Positions 7,031 through 15,759 of a DNA stretch of 64,000 nt are shown in pieces (position 1 is the stretch's first letter; every line of letters starts with the position of its first letter). The DNA is from an uncultured Lentibacter sp. (lineage in GTDB: Bacteria > Pseudomonadota > Alphaproteobacteria > Rhodobacterales > Rhodobacteraceae), in NCBI RefSeq assembly GCF_937123735.1, contig NZ_CAKZKL010000028.1, positions 124,001 through 188,000 of the forward strand. The letters are read 5' to 3'. The position numbers and the translations under genes are program-made. The notes beneath the pieces are model-generated. The model searched no databases and was not told the origin of the DNA. It was given only the letters and a program-made list of their open reading frames with translations.

Positions 7031-9076
7031 ATGTTTAAGAAGATCCTGATTGCAAACCGCGGCGAGATCGCGTGTCGCGTGATCAAAACAGCCAAGAAAA
7101 TGGGGATCAAGACGGTCGCCATCTATTCGGATGCGGACCGTCAGGCGCTGCATGTGCAGATGGCCGATGAGGCCGTGCACATCGGGCCGCCCCCGGCGAA
7201 CCAGTCCTATATTGTGATCGACAATGTCATGCGCGCCATCAAGGAAACCGGTGCGGAAGCGGTGCACCCGGGCTATGGGTTCCTCTCGGAGAACTCCAAG
7301 TTTGCCGAGGCGCTTGAGGCGGCGGGCGTGGCCTTTATCGGGCCACCTGTTGGCGCGATTGAAAAGATGGGCGACAAGATCACCTCCAAGAAGATCGCCC
7401 AAGAGGCGGGCGTGAGCACGGTTCCGGGCTACATGGGCCTCATTGCCGACGCGGACGAGGCTGTGAAAATCTCCAACGAGATCGGTTATCCGGTGATGAT
7501 CAAGGCCTCTGCGGGCGGCGGCGGCAAGGGGATGCGGATTGCCTGGTCTGACAGCGAAGCGCGCGAGGGCTTCCAGAGCTCCAAGAACGAAGCCGCGAGC
7601 TCTTTTGGCGACGACCGTATTTTCATCGAGAAATTTGTCACCCAGCCGCGCCATATCGAAATTCAGGTGCTTTGCGACGGCCACGGCAACGGAATTTACC
7701 TTGGCGAGCGGGAGTGCTCTATCCAGCGGCGCAACCAGAAGGTTGTGGAAGAGGCCCCGAGCCCCTTCCTTGATGAAGCCACGCGCAAGGCGATGGGCGA
7801 GCAGGCGGTCGCCCTGGCCAAAGCGGTGGATTATGCCAGCGCCGGCACGGTGGAATTCATTGTCGATGGCGATAAGAACTTCTATTTCCTCGAAATGAAC
7901 ACGCGCCTGCAGGTGGAGCACCCTGTGACCGAGCTGATCACAGGCGTTGACCTTGTGGAGCAGATGATCCGCGTGGCTTACGGCGAGAAACTGGCCATGG
8001 CTCAGGAGGACGTGAAGCTGACCGGCTGGGCGATTGAAAACCGTCTTTACGCCGAAGACCCTTACCGCGGCTTCTTGCCCTCGATCGGCCGCCTCACACG
8101 CTACCGCCCGCCTGCCGAGACAGCCTCTGGCCCGCTGCATGACAATGGCAAGTGGCAAGGCGATGCCCCCGCCGGTGATTTTGCCGTGCGCAATGATACC
8201 GGCGTCTATGAGGGCGGCGAGATCAGCATGTTTTATGACCCGATGATCGCCAAGCTCTGCACATGGGCCCCGACGCGCGGCGAGGCGATTGCCCATATGC
8301 GCGATGCGCTGGACGGCTTTGAGCTGGAAGGGATCGGCCACAACCTGCCGTTCCTGAGCGCGGTGATGGACCATGATATTTTCATCAAGGGCGAAATGAC
8401 CACGGCCTTTATCGAAGAGCAGTATCCTGAAGGGTTTGAAGGCGTCGAGCTGGATGAGGCCGCGCTGCGCGCTATTGCGGCGAGTGCGGCGGCGATGCAC
8501 CGTGTCGCCGAGATCCGCCGCACCCGTGTTTCCGGACGGATGGACAACCACGAGCGGGTGGTGGGCACGGACTGGGTTGTGAGCCTTCAAGGGCAGGACT
8601 ACCCCGTGACGATTGCCGCCGATAAGGCCGGTTCCACTGTCGGCTTTGAAGATGGCAGCTCGCTGCGCGTGGCCTCTGACTGGACCCCGGGCGATCAGCT
8701 CGCGCGGCTCAGCGTGGGCGAGGGCGGGCTTGTGCTCAAGGTTGGCAAGGTTTCTGGCGGCTTCCGCATTCGCAGCCGTGGCGCGGACCTCAAGGTGCAT
8801 GTGCGCACCCCGCGTCAGGCCGAGCTGGCCCGGCGGATGCCTGAAAAGGTCGCGCCGGACACCTCCAAGATGCTCCTGTGCCCAATGCCCGGCCTGATCG
8901 TGAAGATTGATGTGGCCGAGGGAGATGAAGTGCAGGAAGGCCAGGCGCTTTGCACCGTTGAGGCGATGAAGATGGAAAACATCCTGCGCGCCGAGAAGAA
9001 GGGCATTGTCAGCAAGATCAATGCCGCGCCGGGCGATAGCCTCGCGGTGGACGAAGTGATCATGGAGTTCGAATAA
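7031..9076 (+). CDS. pccA: Propionyl-CoA carboxylase alpha subunit (biotin carboxylase + biotin carrier)
   Basis: A 681-residue subunit. The biotin carboxylase part (about 1-445) begins FKKILIANRGEIACRVIKTA, has the ATP-grasp glycine loop KASAGGGGKGMRIAW, and HIEIQVLCDGHGN and EMNTRLQVEHPVTE further on. The middle part is the BT domain that contacts PccB. The C-terminal biotinyl domain has VEAMKMENIL, with K647 the biotin attachment site. It carboxylates biotin using ATP and bicarbonate and works with PccB in an alpha6-beta6 type enzyme. The start is preceded by AAAAGGGGACGGAAC, a good ribosome site. It lies downstream of pccB and two small unknown genes, which is the Rhodobacterales arrangement. 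Confidence 0.95.
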   Translation: MFKKILIANRGEIACRVIKTAKKMGIKTVAIYSDADRQALHVQMADEAVHIGPPPANQSYIVIDNVMRAIKETGAEAVHPGYGFLSENSKFAEALEAAGVAFIGPPVGAIEKMGDKITSKKIAQEAGVSTVPGYMGLIADADEAVKISNEIGYPVMIKASAGGGGKGMRIAWSDSEAREGFQSSKNEAASSFGDDRIFIEKFVTQPRHIEIQVLCDGHGNGIYLGERECSIQRRNQKVVEEAPSPFLDEATRKAMGEQAVALAKAVDYASAGTVEFIVDGDKNFYFLEMNTRLQVEHPVTELITGVDLVEQMIRVAYGEKLAMAQEDVKLTGWAIENRLYAEDPYRGFLPSIGRLTRYRPPAETASGPLHDNGKWQGDAPAGDFAVRNDTGVYEGGEISMFYDPMIAKLCTWAPTRGEAIAHMRDALDGFELEGIGHNLPFLSAVMDHDIFIKGEMTTAFIEEQYPEGFEGVELDEAALRAIAASAAAMHRVAEIRRTRVSGRMDNHERVVGTDWVVSLQGQDYPVTIAADKAGSTVGFEDGSSLRVASDWTPGDQLARLSVGEGGLVLKVGKVSGGFRIRSRGADLKVHVRTPRQAELARRMPEKVAPDTSKMLLCPMPGLIVKIDVAEGDEVQEGQALCTVEAMKMENILRAEKKGIVSKINAAPGDSLAVDEVIMEFE

Positions 9077-9170
9077 GCCATGCGCCAAAGCCCCACAGAG
9101 GCGTCAAGACATTTGAAAGGTCTTCGCGCTAGTCTGAGCAAGGTTTGGCCTTGCTTGGAGGGGCTTTGGC

Positions 9171-9671
9171 ATGAAAATTTACCTGCTCGCGCTGCTGGCA
9201 CTGGTTTTTACAGCAAGCTGCGATCTGGACACGGAAGAGGCGGTGAAGGCGCAGCTGTCCGGGCGGCTGTATATTTTGGAGACGATGCACTTCACCTCCA
9301 AGGGCAGTTGCACAGCGGCTGTCTTCACGCTCGCGCTGGGCGAATTTCGCAAACCCTATCCGCTTGCAACAACGCTGGAAACCGCGATGGCGCGGGTGAA
9401 GGCGCAACAAACAGTGCAATTCGCGCTTGCCGGGCTCACGCCCCATCAGGTGAGCGAAGCCATTATGAGCCGCGATCTGTCCAACGGGCTGGGGTTGATC
9501 TCGTCCGGGATCGGGCCGGCTCGCGACTGCATGGACGAGAAAATCATGCGCGGATATTACCGCGTTTTGATGTCGCCTGCGGCGCAGATGGTGTATCTGC
9601 CCCAAGAGAACGCCTTGCTCTTGCTGTATCCGCCCGAAAAACTGGCCTTTTTTCTGCGCGGCAACGTTTAG
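9171..9671 (+). CDS. Putative lipoprotein, conserved, unknown function
   Basis: A 166-residue protein with a short hydrophobic N-terminus and lipobox FTASC (Cys17), so a predicted lipoprotein. After the lipobox it starts DLDTEEAVKAQLSGRLY and has GSCTAAVFTLALGE and SSGIGPARDCMDEKIMRGYYRV, with two further cysteines that may pair. It lies 94 bases after pccA on the same strand, ends 5 bases before the convergent DUF4174 gene, and has ribosome site TTGGAGGGG. I do not recognise a family; it may be co-transcribed with the pcc operon. Confidence 0.7.
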   Translation: MKIYLLALLALVFTASCDLDTEEAVKAQLSGRLYILETMHFTSKGSCTAAVFTLALGEFRKPYPLATTLETAMARVKAQQTVQFALAGLTPHQVSEAIMSRDLSNGLGLISSGIGPARDCMDEKIMRGYYRVLMSPAAQMVYLPQENALLLLYPPEKLAFFLRGNV

Positions 9672-9675
9672 GCGC

Positions 9676-10125
9676 TCAGTTGGTTGTGTCGCGGCGGTCG
9701 CGCATTTCTTGTTGGCGCTGGGGGAGCTTGTCGATGGAGCGCGAGATTTCGCGCACGGTCCAGGGCAAGGGTTTGCGCAGATATACCTGCCCGTCCTTGC
9801 CCACCAGCATCAGCATAAAGCCGCGCGGGCGGAACAATGTGCGCAAGGCGTTATTCGCAGTGGGGTCTGAATCCAGCACGATTTTGACATCCCGCGCGAG
9901 CAGATCCTGCGGGCGCTCAGCCAAGAGCTCTATCTGTTCCATGAAGCGCGGATCGTTTTCGGCCTCCGCGAAAACGATCACCAGCCGATTTACCCATAAA
10001 AATCGAGATAAATCTGCTTCTTCCGGAGCGATAAGCCTATCAGCCTCCAGCGTTTCACGCGGGTTTTCAGCCCAGGCAAAGCTGGCAAAAAAGACTGCAA
10101 TTCCAAAGCTTAAGACCCTAAACAT
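9676..10125 (-). CDS. Exported DUF4174-type protein
   Basis: A 149-residue protein with a signal peptide (residues 1-19, FFASFAWA). The mature part has LSRFLWVNRLVIVFAEAENDPRF, then ERPQDLLARDVKIVLDSD and a GFMLMLVGKDGQVYLRKPLPW segment. This layout (a 'rely on one's own rail of beta strands' typical of a thioredoxin-like fold, without a CxxC) fits DUF4174, where the pattern W..R.L.VFA and LVGKDG.VK is conserved. Likely periplasmic; function unknown. It is on the opposite strand to the pcc and mcm genes around it. A perfect 8-bp inverted repeat lies just before its start. Confidence 0.75.
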   Translation of the reverse strand: MFRVLSFGIAVFFASFAWAENPRETLEADRLIAPEEADLSRFLWVNRLVIVFAEAENDPRFMEQIELLAERPQDLLARDVKIVLDSDPTANNALRTLFRPRGFMLMLVGKDGQVYLRKPLPWTVREISRSIDKLPQRQQEMRDRRDTTN

Positions 10126-10138
10126 CCTGCCTCCTGTT

Positions 10139-10163
10139 GGCTATGATATATGCGCTCATAGCC
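10139..10163. promoter_or_regulatory. Inverted repeat GGCTATGA-N9-TCATAGCC upstream of DUF4174 gene
   Basis: A perfect 8-bp inverted repeat with a 9-nt AT-rich spacer (tatatgcgc), 14-38 bases upstream of the start at 10125 in the 175-base divergent gap. Placement and symmetry fit a repressor operator or a leader hairpin. The regulator is unknown. Confidence 0.35.
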
Positions 10164-10300
10164 GCTTTACGACCCAAAAAACGGTTCTGGATGATTTTTC
10201 TTCGTCGTTAAGCACACGCTTAGAAAAGCTGCGCCACACTCAGGCCCGAATATCAGGCAGCCCGGGTCTGCCTGTGCGGGGCAACTTGGGGCGAGGCACC

Positions 10301-11245
10301 ATGCGGGTTATCTTTCATCTTGGCGCGCATCGCAGCGCGACCACCTCATTGCAGCACTATCTGCGCCTTCAGAGCCCTCTCCTGGCCCGTCGAGGGATCG
10401 GGTTCTGGGGGCCGCAGCGGCTGCGCAACGAGGGGCTTTTTGCGGGGCTTTATGCGGGCCCATCTGGGCGGGTGAGCGAGGCTGCGGTGCGCGCGGCACG
10501 GCCCCGCATTGCGCGTGCTTTGGCCATGGCGCGCGCGCGCGGGATGCACACACTTGTGATCAGTGAGGAGAACGCAATTGGCTCGGTGCGCGGCAATATC
10601 CGCGCAGGGGCGCTCTACCCCGAGGTGCAGAGCCGCTTGCAGGGCTTTGCGCGTGCGCTTGGCAGCCCGGTGCACACGGTGATGCTCGGGGTGCGCCCTT
10701 TGAGCGATTATTGGCGCTCTGCGCTGGCTTACGGCGTCAAGCGCGGTGCCGCGCTGCCGGATGCCCAGCGGTTGGAGAAGATCAGCGCCAATGCCCGCAG
10801 TTGGCAGGATGTGGCCTCAGATCTGGCGAGTGTTTTCCCGGCTGCCGAGATCGAGCTGCACCCGTATGAAGATTTTGCCCAATGCCCCGAGCAACGGCTG
10901 GGCCTTGTTTTGGGCGAGGAGGGGTGCTTTGACGCACTTGAAACGCCTTTGAGGTTGAACGCCGCTCCGGATCTGGACAGTTTGCGCCGCTCATTGAGGC
11001 GTCGTGGCGAGGACCCGCGCGCGCTGCCTGCCACAAAAGGGGCCTGGCAGCCTTTCAGCGCCGCGCAGCTGGCGGCCTTGGACGAACGATTTGCAGATGA
11101 CGTGTTTTGGGGGCTGGCAAAACCCAACAGCCGCACCCGATGGATTGACAGAAAAGCGCCAAAAGAAGCAGGCATCAGCCTGACGTTGGCAAAAGAAAGA
11201 GGACATACCAATGACCAAGCGAGACGATTGGGCCAAGCAAGCTGA
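10301..11245 (+). CDS. Sulfotransferase-like P-loop protein, overlapping mcm
   Basis: A 314-residue protein. The N-terminus [21 protein letters not shown] resembles the 5'-PAPS-binding loop of sulfotransferases (hhHxGxxRSGTTSLxxxL), though the canonical KTGTT/RSGTT is RSATT here. A second typical patch is [25 protein letters not shown], like the 3'-phosphate-binding R...S segment. The acceptor is unknown, possibly a glycan or lipid. Its final 35 bases overlap the mcm start in another frame, so translation may be coupled. The open frame extends upstream to 9080 across other genes, but the ATG at 10301 starts the family-like N-terminus. I infer it is an accessory gene placed in front of mcm. 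Confidence 0.7.
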   Translation: MRVIFHLGAHRSATTSLQHYLRLQSPLLARRGIGFWGPQRLRNEGLFAGLYAGPSGRVSEAAVRAARPRIARALAMARARGMHTLVISEENAIGSVRGNIRAGALYPEVQSRLQGFARALGSPVHTVMLGVRPLSDYWRSALAYGVKRGAALPDAQRLEKISANARSWQDVASDLASVFPAAEIELHPYEDFAQCPEQRLGLVLGEEGCFDALETPLRLNAAPDLDSLRRSLRRRGEDPRALPATKGAWQPFSAAQLAALDERFADDVFWGLAKPNSRTRWIDRKAPKEAGISLTLAKERGHTNDQARRLGQAS

Positions 11246-13337
11246 AACAGAGCTGCGGGGCCGCAAGCTGAGCGATCTGACGTGGAAGACCCTTGAGGAC
11301 ATCGAGGTCAAGCCCGTCTATTTCGAGGACGACCTCGCGGGCATGAGCCATCTTGGGTCCATCCCGGGTTTCGGGCCTTTCACACGCGGCGTGAAATCGA
11401 CCATGTATGCCGGCCGCCCCTGGACGATCCGCCAATATGCGGGCTTCTCCACGGCCGAGGAAAGCAACGCCTTTTACCGCAAGGCGCTGGCCGCGGGGCA
11501 GCAGGGCGTGTCTGTGGCCTTCGACCTTGCCACGCACCGCGGCTATGACAGCGACCACCCCCGCGTTGTGGGCGATGTGGGCAAGGCCGGTGTGGCGATC
11601 GACTCTGTGGAGGACATGAAGATCCTGTTTGATGGCATTCCGCTGGACAAGGTCTCTGTCTCGATGACGATGAACGGAGCGGTCATTCCGATTTTGGCGA
11701 ACTTCATTGTGACGGGGGAAGAGCAGGGCCATGACCGTGCCGTGCTGTCGGGCACGATCCAGAACGATATTCTCAAAGAATTCATGGTGCGCAACACCTA
11801 TATCTATCCGCCCGAGCCGAGCATGAAGATCATCTCGGACATTATCGAATTCACCTCCAACGAGATGCCGAAGTTCAACTCGATCAGCATCTCGGGCTAC
11901 CACATGCAGGAGGCGGGGGCGAACCTTGTTCAGGAGCTGGCCTACACGCTGGCAGACGGGCGCGAATATGTGCGCGCGGCCATCGAGGCTGGCATGGATG
12001 TGGACAAGTTTGCGGGGCGCTTGAGCTTCTTCTTTGCCATTGGCATGAACTTTTTCATGGAAGCAGCCAAGCTGCGCGCGGCACGGCTTCTGTGGCATAA
12101 GGTGATGACAGAGTTTGGCGCCAAGAGCGAGCGCTCCAAGATGCTGCGCACCCATTGTCAGACATCGGGTGTGAGCTTGCAAGAGCAAGACCCCTACAAC
12201 AACGTGATCCGCACCGCCTATGAGGCGATGGCAGCGGCGCTGGGTGGCACGCAAAGCCTGCACACCAACGCGCTCGATGAGGCGATTGCGCTGCCCACCG
12301 AGTTTAGCGCGCGGATTGCCCGCAACACCCAGCTCATTTTGCAGGAAGAAACCGGCATCACCAATGTCGTCGACCCCCTCGCAGGCTCTTACTATGTGGA
12401 GAGCCTGACAGCCGAGCTGGCCGAAAAGGCCTGGGCGCTCATGGAAGAGGTCGAGGAGATGGGTGGCATGACCAAGGCTGTGGCCTCCGGTATGCCCAAG
12501 CTGCGCATTGAAGAAAGTGCTGCGCGCCGTCAGGCGGCGATTGACCGTGGCGAAGAGGTGATTGTGGGCGTGAACAAATACCGCCTCGCCAAGGAAGACG
12601 CCATCGACATTCTGGATGTGGACAATGTGGCCGTGCGCGAAAGCCAGGTGAAGCGCTTGGAGAGCATCCGCACCAGCCGTGATGAGGCAGCCTGCGCAGC
12701 AGCGCTGGCAGAACTGACACGCCGCGCCAAAGAGGGCGGTAACTTGCTTGAAGCCGCAGTGGAAGCGGCGCGGGCGCGGGCCTCTGTGGGAGAGATCAGC
12801 ATGGCAATGGAAGAAGAATTCGGCCGCCACCGCGCGGAAGTGAAGACGCTCGCAGGGGTCTATGGCGCAGCCTATGAAGGCGACGCGGGCTTTGCCGCGA
12901 TCCAGAAGAGCATTGAGGCCTTTGCCGAGGAAGAGGGCCGCCGCCCGCGCTTGCTTGTGGTGAAAATGGGCCAAGACGGACACGACCGTGGCGCAAAGGT
13001 CATTGCCACGGCCTTTGCCGACATCGGCTTTGATGTGGATGTGGGCCCGCTCTTTCAGACCCCTGCCGAGGCCGCGCAGGACGCGATTGACAATGACGTG
13101 CATGTGGTCGGAATTTCGAGCCAGGCGGCGGGGCACAAGACGCTTGCGCCCCAACTCATTGAGGAGCTGAAGGCCAAGGATGCGGGCGATATCATTGTGA
13201 TTTGCGGCGGGGTCATTCCGCAGCAGGACTATGATTTCCTCAAGAACGCCGGTGTGAAGGCGATCTTTGGGCCGGGCACGAATATTCCAGAAGCGGCCGA
13301 GGATATCTTGCGCATCATCCGCGAAACGCGCGGCTAA
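11211..13337 (+). CDS. mcm: Methylmalonyl-CoA mutase (single-chain)
   Basis: A 708-residue adenosylcobalamin-dependent mutase converting (R)-methylmalonyl-CoA to succinyl-CoA, the last step of propionyl-CoA assimilation. [17 protein letters not shown] (63-79) is the substrate-binding signature with the mutase tyrosine; [16 protein letters not shown] and [15 protein letters not shown] follow. The C-terminal B12-binding domain (about 578-705) has GQDGHDRG with the cobalt-ligand His591, and later [15 protein letters not shown] and ICGGVIP. Length and the TMYAGRPWT wording point to true methylmalonyl-CoA mutase rather than ethylmalonyl-CoA mutase. It overlaps the sulfotransferase-like gene upstream and is 4 bases from the VOC gene downstream. 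I saw no MeaB/ArgK chaperone gene and no epimerase gene in the window. Confidence 0.95.
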   Translation: MTKRDDWAKQAETELRGRKLSDLTWKTLEDIEVKPVYFEDDLAGMSHLGSIPGFGPFTRGVKSTMYAGRPWTIRQYAGFSTAEESNAFYRKALAAGQQGVSVAFDLATHRGYDSDHPRVVGDVGKAGVAIDSVEDMKILFDGIPLDKVSVSMTMNGAVIPILANFIVTGEEQGHDRAVLSGTIQNDILKEFMVRNTYIYPPEPSMKIISDIIEFTSNEMPKFNSISISGYHMQEAGANLVQELAYTLADGREYVRAAIEAGMDVDKFAGRLSFFFAIGMNFFMEAAKLRAARLLWHKVMTEFGAKSERSKMLRTHCQTSGVSLQEQDPYNNVIRTAYEAMAAALGGTQSLHTNALDEAIALPTEFSARIARNTQLILQEETGITNVVDPLAGSYYVESLTAELAEKAWALMEEVEEMGGMTKAVASGMPKLRIEESAARRQAAIDRGEEVIVGVNKYRLAKEDAIDILDVDNVAVRESQVKRLESIRTSRDEAACAAALAELTRRAKEGGNLLEAAVEAARARASVGEISMAMEEEFGRHRAEVKTLAGVYGAAYEGDAGFAAIQKSIEAFAEEEGRRPRLLVVKMGQDGHDRGAKVIATAFADIGFDVDVGPLFQTPAEAAQDAIDNDVHVVGISSQAAGHKTLAPQLIEELKAKDAGDIIVICGGVIPQQDYDFLKNAGVKAIFGPGTNIPEAAEDILRIIRETRG

Positions 13338-13341
13338 CACT

Positions 13342-13950
13342 GTGCTGGAGTTTGACCATCTGGTGATCGCCGCCGAGCGGCTTGACGAAGGGGTGGCCTG
13401 GGCGGAGGCGCGCCTGGGCGTGGCGCTTGAGGCGGGTGGGCAACATGCGCGCTACGGCACGCATAATGCGCTTTTGGGGCTGGCAGGCGGGCTTTACCTT
13501 GAGGTCATCGCGATTGATCCGGAGGCCGCCACCCCTGAGGGCGCGCGCTGGTTCGGGCTTGACAGCTTTTCCGGCGCGCCACGGCTCGTGACTTGGGTGT
13601 GCCGCTCTCCGGGGCTGGCCAAGGGGCCTGTGCCCGCCGGGTTTGACGGCATTGTTGCCCTCACGCGCGGTGCGCTGGCATGGGATATGGCCGAGGCTGA
13701 GGGCGGTGTTTTGCCCTTTGATCAATGTCACCCCGGTTTGATTGACTGGGGCGACACGGCGCATCCGGCCACGCGGCTTGCCCCTTCGGGGCTGGAGCTT
13801 GAGCGGCTCACGCTGACCCACCCCGATGCGGAGGGATTGCGCGCCGCTTTGGCAGGCTTGCAGGACGCGCGCGTAGAGATCATCCGCGGGCCTGAGGCAG
13901 GTTTGCGGGCGGTCTTGCGCGGGCCTGAGGGGCGCGAGGTGCGCCTGTGA
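13342..13950 (+). CDS. VOC-superfamily (glyoxalase-like domain) protein
   Basis: A 202-residue protein with a GTG start 4 bases after the mcm stop. LEFDHLVIAAERLDEGVAWAE and GTHNALLGLAGGLYLEVIAIDPEA are the usual first half of a glyoxalase-like (PF13468 type) domain, with His, then G.HN..L.....YLE.I. It is larger than methylmalonyl-CoA epimerase (about 135 residues) and does not match it well, so despite the location I do not call it epimerase. Enzymatic role is unknown; a metal-dependent lyase or isomerase is possible. The next gene overlaps its stop (GTGA). Confidence 0.75.
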   Translation: MLEFDHLVIAAERLDEGVAWAEARLGVALEAGGQHARYGTHNALLGLAGGLYLEVIAIDPEAATPEGARWFGLDSFSGAPRLVTWVCRSPGLAKGPVPAGFDGIVALTRGALAWDMAEAEGGVLPFDQCHPGLIDWGDTAHPATRLAPSGLELERLTLTHPDAEGLRAALAGLQDARVEIIRGPEAGLRAVLRGPEGREVRL

Positions 13951-14426
13951 GCGTGCGGCGGGCTGTGGCGGCAGATGCGGGCGCGATTGCTGCGATCTGG
14001 AATGCGATCATCCGCGACACGCTGGCCACCTTTACCACCGAGCTCAAGGATGCCGCCGCGCTTGCAGAGGTCATACAGGCGGCCCCAGAGCGCTGGCATG
14101 TGGCGGAGGCAGGCGGGCAAGTGCTTGGCTTTGCCTGCTATTTCCAGTTTCGCGGCGGGCCGGGCTACCGACACGCGATGGAATATACCGTCCACCTTGA
14201 GGGGGCGGCGCGCGGGCAGGGGCTGGGCCGTGCGCTTCTGGCCGCAGTGGAAGCGGCGGCGCGGCACGAGGGCGCGCATACGCTTTTCGGCGGGGTGAGC
14301 GGAGCCAATCCGGAAGGGCAGGCCTTCCACGAACGCGCGGGTTTTCAGCGGCTTGCTGTCTTGCCTGAGGTGGGGCGCAAGGCGGATCGGTGGCTTGATT
14401 TGCATCTTTATCAGAAATTCCTCTGA
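13947..14426 (+). CDS. GNAT-family N-acetyltransferase (phosphinothricin-acetyltransferase-like)
   Basis: A 159-residue protein whose GTG start overlaps the VOC gene stop by 4 bases. RRAVAADAGAIAAIWNAIIRDTLATF and the acetyl-CoA-binding motif ARGQGLGRALLAAVEAAARHEGAHTLFGGVS (Q/RxxGxG/A) are typical of the PAT/MddA group, which acetylates phosphinothricin or methionine sulfone/sulfoximine. The end (FHERAGFQRLAVLPEVGRKADRWLD) is also group-specific. Real substrate unknown. Translational coupling with the VOC gene suggests shared expression with mcm. Confidence 0.85.
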   Translation: MSVRRAVAADAGAIAAIWNAIIRDTLATFTTELKDAAALAEVIQAAPERWHVAEAGGQVLGFACYFQFRGGPGYRHAMEYTVHLEGAARGQGLGRALLAAVEAAARHEGAHTLFGGVSGANPEGQAFHERAGFQRLAVLPEVGRKADRWLDLHLYQKFL

Positions 14427-14468
14427 TTGCGCCCTGACACGCTGCCAAGGGGGCGTTAAGCTTGGGTC

Positions 14469-15176
14469 ATGTCAATCTGGACCCGCATATCTGCCGCTGT
14501 TTCGGCGCTCTCGCAGGGAGAACCGCTGAGTGCGGTTTTTGCACAGCTGCGCACGCCGCCGGAGCGCTCTGTGGCCTTTACCATCGCGGTGATTGCCTTG
14601 GGCGCAAAAATGGCCAAGGCCGACGGGCTTGTGACGCGGGACGAGGTGATGGCCTTTCGCGAGGTGTTCCAGATCGGGCGCGAGGATGAGGCGGGTGCGG
14701 CGCGGGTGTTCAACCTTGCGCGCCAGGATGTGGCCGGGTTTGAAGACTATGCTGCAAGGGTGCGGGAGATGTTTGGGGCCGGTCACGACGCGCTGGGAGA
14801 CCTGTTGGAAGGCTTGTTTCATATCGCGCTGGCCGATGGGCGCTACCACCCCAACGAAGATGAGTATTTGCAGGCCGTGGCCCGCATTTTTGGCCTTAAA
14901 ACACGGGAATTTCGCCAGATCAGAAGCCGGTTTGTGCCGGAGGCCGAGGCGGACCCATATAGCGTTTTGGGCGTGTCCCCGCAGGCGGAGCTCAACGAGG
15001 TGCGCAAGGCCTGGCGTGCGCTGGTTCAGGAAAGCCACCCCGACAGGTTTGTGGCCCGCGGCTTGCCGCCGGAAGCCGTGAAGCTCGCCGAAAAACGGCT
15101 GATTGCGATCAACCGTGCCTGGGAGGAAATTCAGGAGAAATCAGCGCCCCAAAAGCCGGCGTTCAAGGCGCCTTGA
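14469..15176 (+). CDS. djlA: DjlA-type co-chaperone (TerB-like + J domain)
   Basis: A 235-residue protein. Residues about 30-150 are helical and TerB/DjlA-like (ALGAKMAKADGLVTRDEV, HIALADGRYHPNEDEYL); residues about 162-228 are a J domain (DPYSVLGVSPQAELNEVRKAWRALVQESHPDRF) with the HPD tripeptide needed to stimulate DnaK ATPase. Unlike E. coli DjlA there is no strong N-terminal membrane segment. Its 3' end overlaps the 3' end of the convergent small exported-protein gene by 14 bases. Confidence 0.8.
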   Translation: MSIWTRISAAVSALSQGEPLSAVFAQLRTPPERSVAFTIAVIALGAKMAKADGLVTRDEVMAFREVFQIGREDEAGAARVFNLARQDVAGFEDYAARVREMFGAGHDALGDLLEGLFHIALADGRYHPNEDEYLQAVARIFGLKTREFRQIRSRFVPEAEADPYSVLGVSPQAELNEVRKAWRALVQESHPDRFVARGLPPEAVKLAEKRLIAINRAWEEIQEKSAPQKPAFKAP

Positions 15177-15609
15177 AGGTCAGCCCGAAGGCCAGCAGGC
15201 CTTTAGAATCCCTGTCTGTGAGGGGGACGATTTGGGCAAAGAAAGCACCCTGGGTGATCTGCACCCCGCCCAGGAAAATCACATCTCCCACCAGACGCGT
15301 TTTGAGGCTGCGGCCGTTTTCCGGATAGAGCGCGATGCCGCCAAACAGCCCGGCCGTGCCAGTGCGCCAACGGGCGAGCGGGCGGTAACTTGTCGCCGAG
15401 ATGGACAGGCGTTTGTGGCTGTTGAGATAGGCCCCCAGGCTGAGTGCACTGCGCTTGCGCTCCCAGGTCGCAAAGAGGCCGGGATTGACCTCGTTGAACT
15501 CCGAGCTGCCCAGATGTTTGGAGCCCAGCAAGAGCGCGTAGCTGTCGGGGCCAGCTTGGGTTGCGCTGGCAAAACAGCAAAAACAAAGGGCAAGAAAAAG
15601 ACGCTTCAT
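15163..15609 (-). CDS. Small exported protein, possible outer-membrane beta-barrel
   Basis: A 148-residue protein with signal peptide (residues 1-19, SATQA). The mature part alternates hydrophobic and polar residues with many glycines: HLGSSEFNEVNPGLFATWERK, LSLGAYLNSHKRLSISATSY, GTAGLFGGIALYP and GGVQITQGAFFAQIVPL. This FNEVNPGL...GAYLNS pattern recurs in a family of small unannotated envelope proteins of phage and bacteria; I infer a small beta-barrel but no function. Start ATG 15609 has ribosome site GAGAGACAGG. It lies downstream of ppx (150-base gap) and converges on djlA. Confidence 0.6.
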   Translation of the reverse strand: MKRLFLALCFCCFASATQAGPDSYALLLGSKHLGSSEFNEVNPGLFATWERKRSALSLGAYLNSHKRLSISATSYRPLARWRTGTAGLFGGIALYPENGRSLKTRLVGDVIFLGGVQITQGAFFAQIVPLTDRDSKGLLAFGLTFKAP

Positions 15610-15759
15610 AACCTGTCTCTCAATAACGGCCACGGGCTGTGGCGTTTGGGGCTGATCTGACAGGGTATACTTGGCGAATAAGACATTTTTTAGCCGCTGA
15701 AACGGTGTTTTCCGTTCAGGCTCAGACACGCCCGACCGGGCCGGCAAAAGAGGTTTAAT

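Noticed and set aside
6841..7038. 65-codon frame overlapping the preceding gene (ATGA) and pccA
   Set aside because: Low-complexity, no homology I can recognise, and it runs into the pccA start; not supported.
6926..9088. 720-codon open frame antisense to pccA
   Set aside because: A shadow of a GC-rich gene. pccA on the other strand has all expected motifs, and the antisense product resembles nothing.
11175..13340. 721-codon open frame antisense to mcm
   Set aside because: Same reason: mcm is complete and clearly coding on the plus strand.
13342..13950. Possible methylmalonyl-CoA epimerase next to mcm
   Set aside because: It is a VOC protein but about 65 residues too long and of a different subgroup; the expected epimerase pattern is missing.
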